Part shown: in pieces, positions 6,214 through 7,597 of the stretch
Layout of the letters: every line of letters begins with the position of its first letter
Position numbering within the stretch: the stretch's first letter is position 1
From: Caryophanales bacterium UBA5455
GTDB taxonomy: Bacteria; Bacillota_I; Bacilli_A; RFN20; CAG-826
Direction: 5' to 3'
NCBI GenBank assembly: GCA_002427365.1
Contig: DIQT01000002.1
Coordinates: 32,000-39,596 of the forward strand
DNA length: 7,597 nucleotides
Position numbers and translations under genes: made by a program
The notes under the pieces: generated by a model
What the model saw: only the letters and a program-made list of their open reading frames with translations
Told to the model about the DNA's origin: nothing
Databases searched by the model: none

Positions 6214-7503
6214 TTATTCGTACGTTGGTCGAAGTTGTTTCATCGACATCCACATGATCCGCATGCCATAGAACATAATAAAGCCCATACCAGCAAAGGA
6301 TGGCATAATAAAGCCAATAATAAGGGCGAGGAGGCCAGGTGTAAAGGCCGCCCAGGAAGCAATTTTAAGCGATTGCCAGAAGGTCCAGTCGCGGTTAATT
6401 GAATGTTTGCCACGTGTAATAATAAAGATAACTAAACCCATTAATAGAATAATCGAGGCATTTGTTAAGACGGTAACACCAAAGTTAATCCATAAGTTAT
6501 TTGATTTAATTGGTTGATATCCTTCATTAAATAAATACTTCCAGTTATTCGTGACTCCATCAAGATAAATTTGTCTTGTACTAGCGCTTGCGCCTAAACC
6601 CGCGATTGAAGTTTTTGGTGTTGTTTCATTTCCGGAGTTAAAAATATATTTTGTAAATTCACTAATATTCATTCCTAAAAGCTTCTTACTATAAATACCA
6701 GTGACCGAACTAATAGGAGCGTTACCCATTATTTTTGCTTCTCCTTCTTTAAAAGCGGATAGTGGTTGATAAATGCTACCATAGAAGTTCTTAATTCCAA
6801 AGACCATGAAGTTAACTGGCAATGTCCGTCCACCATCTTCTTTTGTTTCGTCATAGCTAATACCACCTAAGTATTTAGCGAGCGCGCTATAAGAATATAA
6901 ACTTTCATCAACTTTCGGTGTTAAAAGATCATCATATGTAAGTTCACTATCAACATAATAAGCACGGAATTGTTCCTTGCCTTCAAGATTTTTCGCGGAG
7001 TAATAATGAATATCAACTTCCGTATTATTTTCATCAATTGTTATGGTAACTTTATTAGTAAATACTTCTTTAAAGTTGTTTGTCGTGTTCGCCATATAAT
7101 AAACATCTTTATCGTAATATTCATGATCAACTTTTACTTCTAGGACGACACCTTTATTATCTAATTCTTCCGCGAACGTAAGAAGGCCGTTATCAAAGCC
7201 GTATTGAGTGGAGTTTAAAATGTCCGCTCCATTAACTTTACCAGCACTTACCATTATGGGAGTAATGGCTAAACCAACAGAAAGAACAATTAAAATAACC
7301 GCTAGCCACCACGCGAGAAATCTTCCCCCGATAACGACAGCGTTATTATTAAATAAACTAGTAAAAAGTGTCTTAATAATGGACGGCTTAGGTTGTTCAG
7401 TTGCGGTTTTAACTTTTTTTGGTTTAACAGCTTTTGCTTGTGATTGACTTTGTGCTTTATTAACTGTTACTTTTTTTTGTGTTGTCTTTTTCTTCTTGCT
7501 CAT
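6214..7503 (-). CDS. Four-TM membrane protein with large extracytoplasmic domain, DUF1189-like
   Basis: This is a 429-aa protein of unknown function. Residues 1-40 are a Lys/Gln-rich cytoplasmic tail (K-K-K-K, then Q-S-Q-S-Q). TM1 is at about 64-87. A hydrophilic region of about 250 residues (88-337), rich in Asn, Asp and Tyr, is presumably outside the membrane. It is followed by TM2 (338-363), a basic loop with R-D-W-T-F-W-Q-S-L-K (371-380), TM3 (379-399) and TM4 (403-421). One TM, an outside domain, a cytoplasmic loop, then a closing TM pair recalls the DUF1189 (YvdJ-like) family, but this protein is much longer and the match is by general pattern only. No catalytic motif or lipobox is visible. 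AGGAAA (minus, 7509-7514) is well placed before the ATG. The gene is single, with its own promoter and terminator. Confidence 0.85.
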   Translation of the reverse strand: MSKKKKTTQKKVTVNKAQSQSQAKAVKPKKVKTATEQPKPSIIKTLFTSLFNNNAVVIGGRFLAWWLAVILIVLSVGLAITPIMVSAGKVNGADILNSTQYGFDNGLLTFAEELDNKGVVLEVKVDHEYYDKDVYYMANTTNNFKEVFTNKVTITIDENNTEVDIHYYSAKNLEGKEQFRAYYVDSELTYDDLLTPKVDESLYSYSALAKYLGGISYDETKEDGGRTLPVNFMVFGIKNFYGSIYQPLSAFKEGEAKIMGNAPISSVTGIYSKKLLGMNISEFTKYIFNSGNETTPKTSIAGLGASASTRQIYLDGVTNNWKYLFNEGYQPIKSNNLWINFGVTVLTNASIILLMGLVIFIITRGKHSINRDWTFWQSLKIASWAAFTPGLLALIIGFIMPSFAGMGFIMFYGMRIMWMSMKQLRPTYE

Positions 7504-7528
7504 ATGTGTTTCCTATTCTTGCTAGTCC

Positions 7529-7557
7529 ATTATATATAATAGAAGGAAAAATCGCAA
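7529..7557 (-). promoter_or_regulatory. Sigma-A-type promoter of the 429-aa membrane protein gene
   Basis: On the minus strand TTGCGA (7552-7557) is followed by exactly 17 nt and a perfect TATAAT (7529-7534). The ribosome binding site AGGAAA and ATG follow 15-26 nt later. This is the best-formed promoter in the window. Confidence 0.75.
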
Positions 7558-7585
7558 ACAGTATAAGATGACAACGTAAAGTGAC

Positions 7586-7592
7586 AAGGTGA
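7586..7592 (+). promoter_or_regulatory. Likely ribosome binding site of a plus-strand gene starting past the window end
   Basis: AAGGTGA is complementary to the anti-Shine-Dalgarno region (GGTGA part) and is followed by five bases before the sequence ends. A start codon immediately outside would be at ideal spacing. A TATAAG at 7562-7567 is a possible -10 box. The gene itself cannot be seen. Confidence 0.45.
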
Positions 7593-7597
7593 AATCC

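Noticed and set aside
6056..6253. 65-codon minus-strand frame over the tdk 3' end
   Set aside because: It runs through the tdk zinc-binding codons and the shared terminator hairpin, so it is unlikely to be transcribed as a gene.
7208..7447. 79-codon plus-strand frame within the membrane protein gene
   Set aside because: It is antisense to TM1 and the N-terminal tail; the hydrophobic look comes from the opposite strand.
1..7597. Search for mobile elements, CRISPR, phage or defence genes
   Set aside because: No transposase, integrase, repeat array, terminal inverted repeats or abrupt composition change was seen; gene content is housekeeping.

Overview
The window reads as chromosomal DNA from a low-GC, Gram-positive-type bacterium (Bacillota or a relative of the Mollicutes/Erysipelotrichia). 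The evidence is the AT-rich sequence, the dense gene packing, the Firmicutes-type gene set (dnaB, walJ/yycJ, rlmH, type II tdk), AAGGA- or GGTGA-type ribosome binding sites and short A/T-armed hairpin terminators. All nine stop codons are TAA and Trp is read from TGG, so nothing calls for the Mycoplasma TGA=Trp code. The exact lineage cannot be fixed from this sequence alone.

Layout. (1) Bases 1-1759, plus strand: the 3' end of the replicative helicase gene dnaB, then walJ (metallo-hydrolase) 2 nt later, then rlmH (23S rRNA pseudouridine methyltransferase) overlapping walJ by 11 nt. This is one tightly coupled housekeeping operon. (2) Bases 1768-4234, minus strand: an ABC exporter with the ATPase gene first and a 12-TM permease gene second, overlapping by 17 nt, behind its own promoter. 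(3) Bases 4378-5181, minus strand: a Cof-type HAD phosphatase gene with its own promoter and a hairpin terminator that separates it from the ABC operon. (4) Bases 5239-6168, plus strand: an unrecognised 112-aa acidic protein gene followed 3 nt later by tdk (thymidine kinase), divergent from the HAD gene across a 57-bp gap with overlapping promoters. (5) Bases 6214-7503, minus strand: a 429-aa four-TM membrane protein convergent with tdk, sharing a two-way terminator. Its well-formed promoter lies at 7529-7557. The last bases carry a likely ribosome binding site for a plus-strand gene that starts just outside the window.

Functionally this is mostly core metabolism: replication, ribosome modification, thymidine salvage, metabolite dephosphorylation and one export system. 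I see no tRNA or rRNA genes, CRISPR array, insertion sequence, phage gene or defence system. No gene-free stretch exceeds about 145 bp. The parts most worth a second look are the 112-aa orphan protein, the 429-aa membrane protein with its large extracytoplasmic domain, and a roughly 35-residue extra loop in DnaB.
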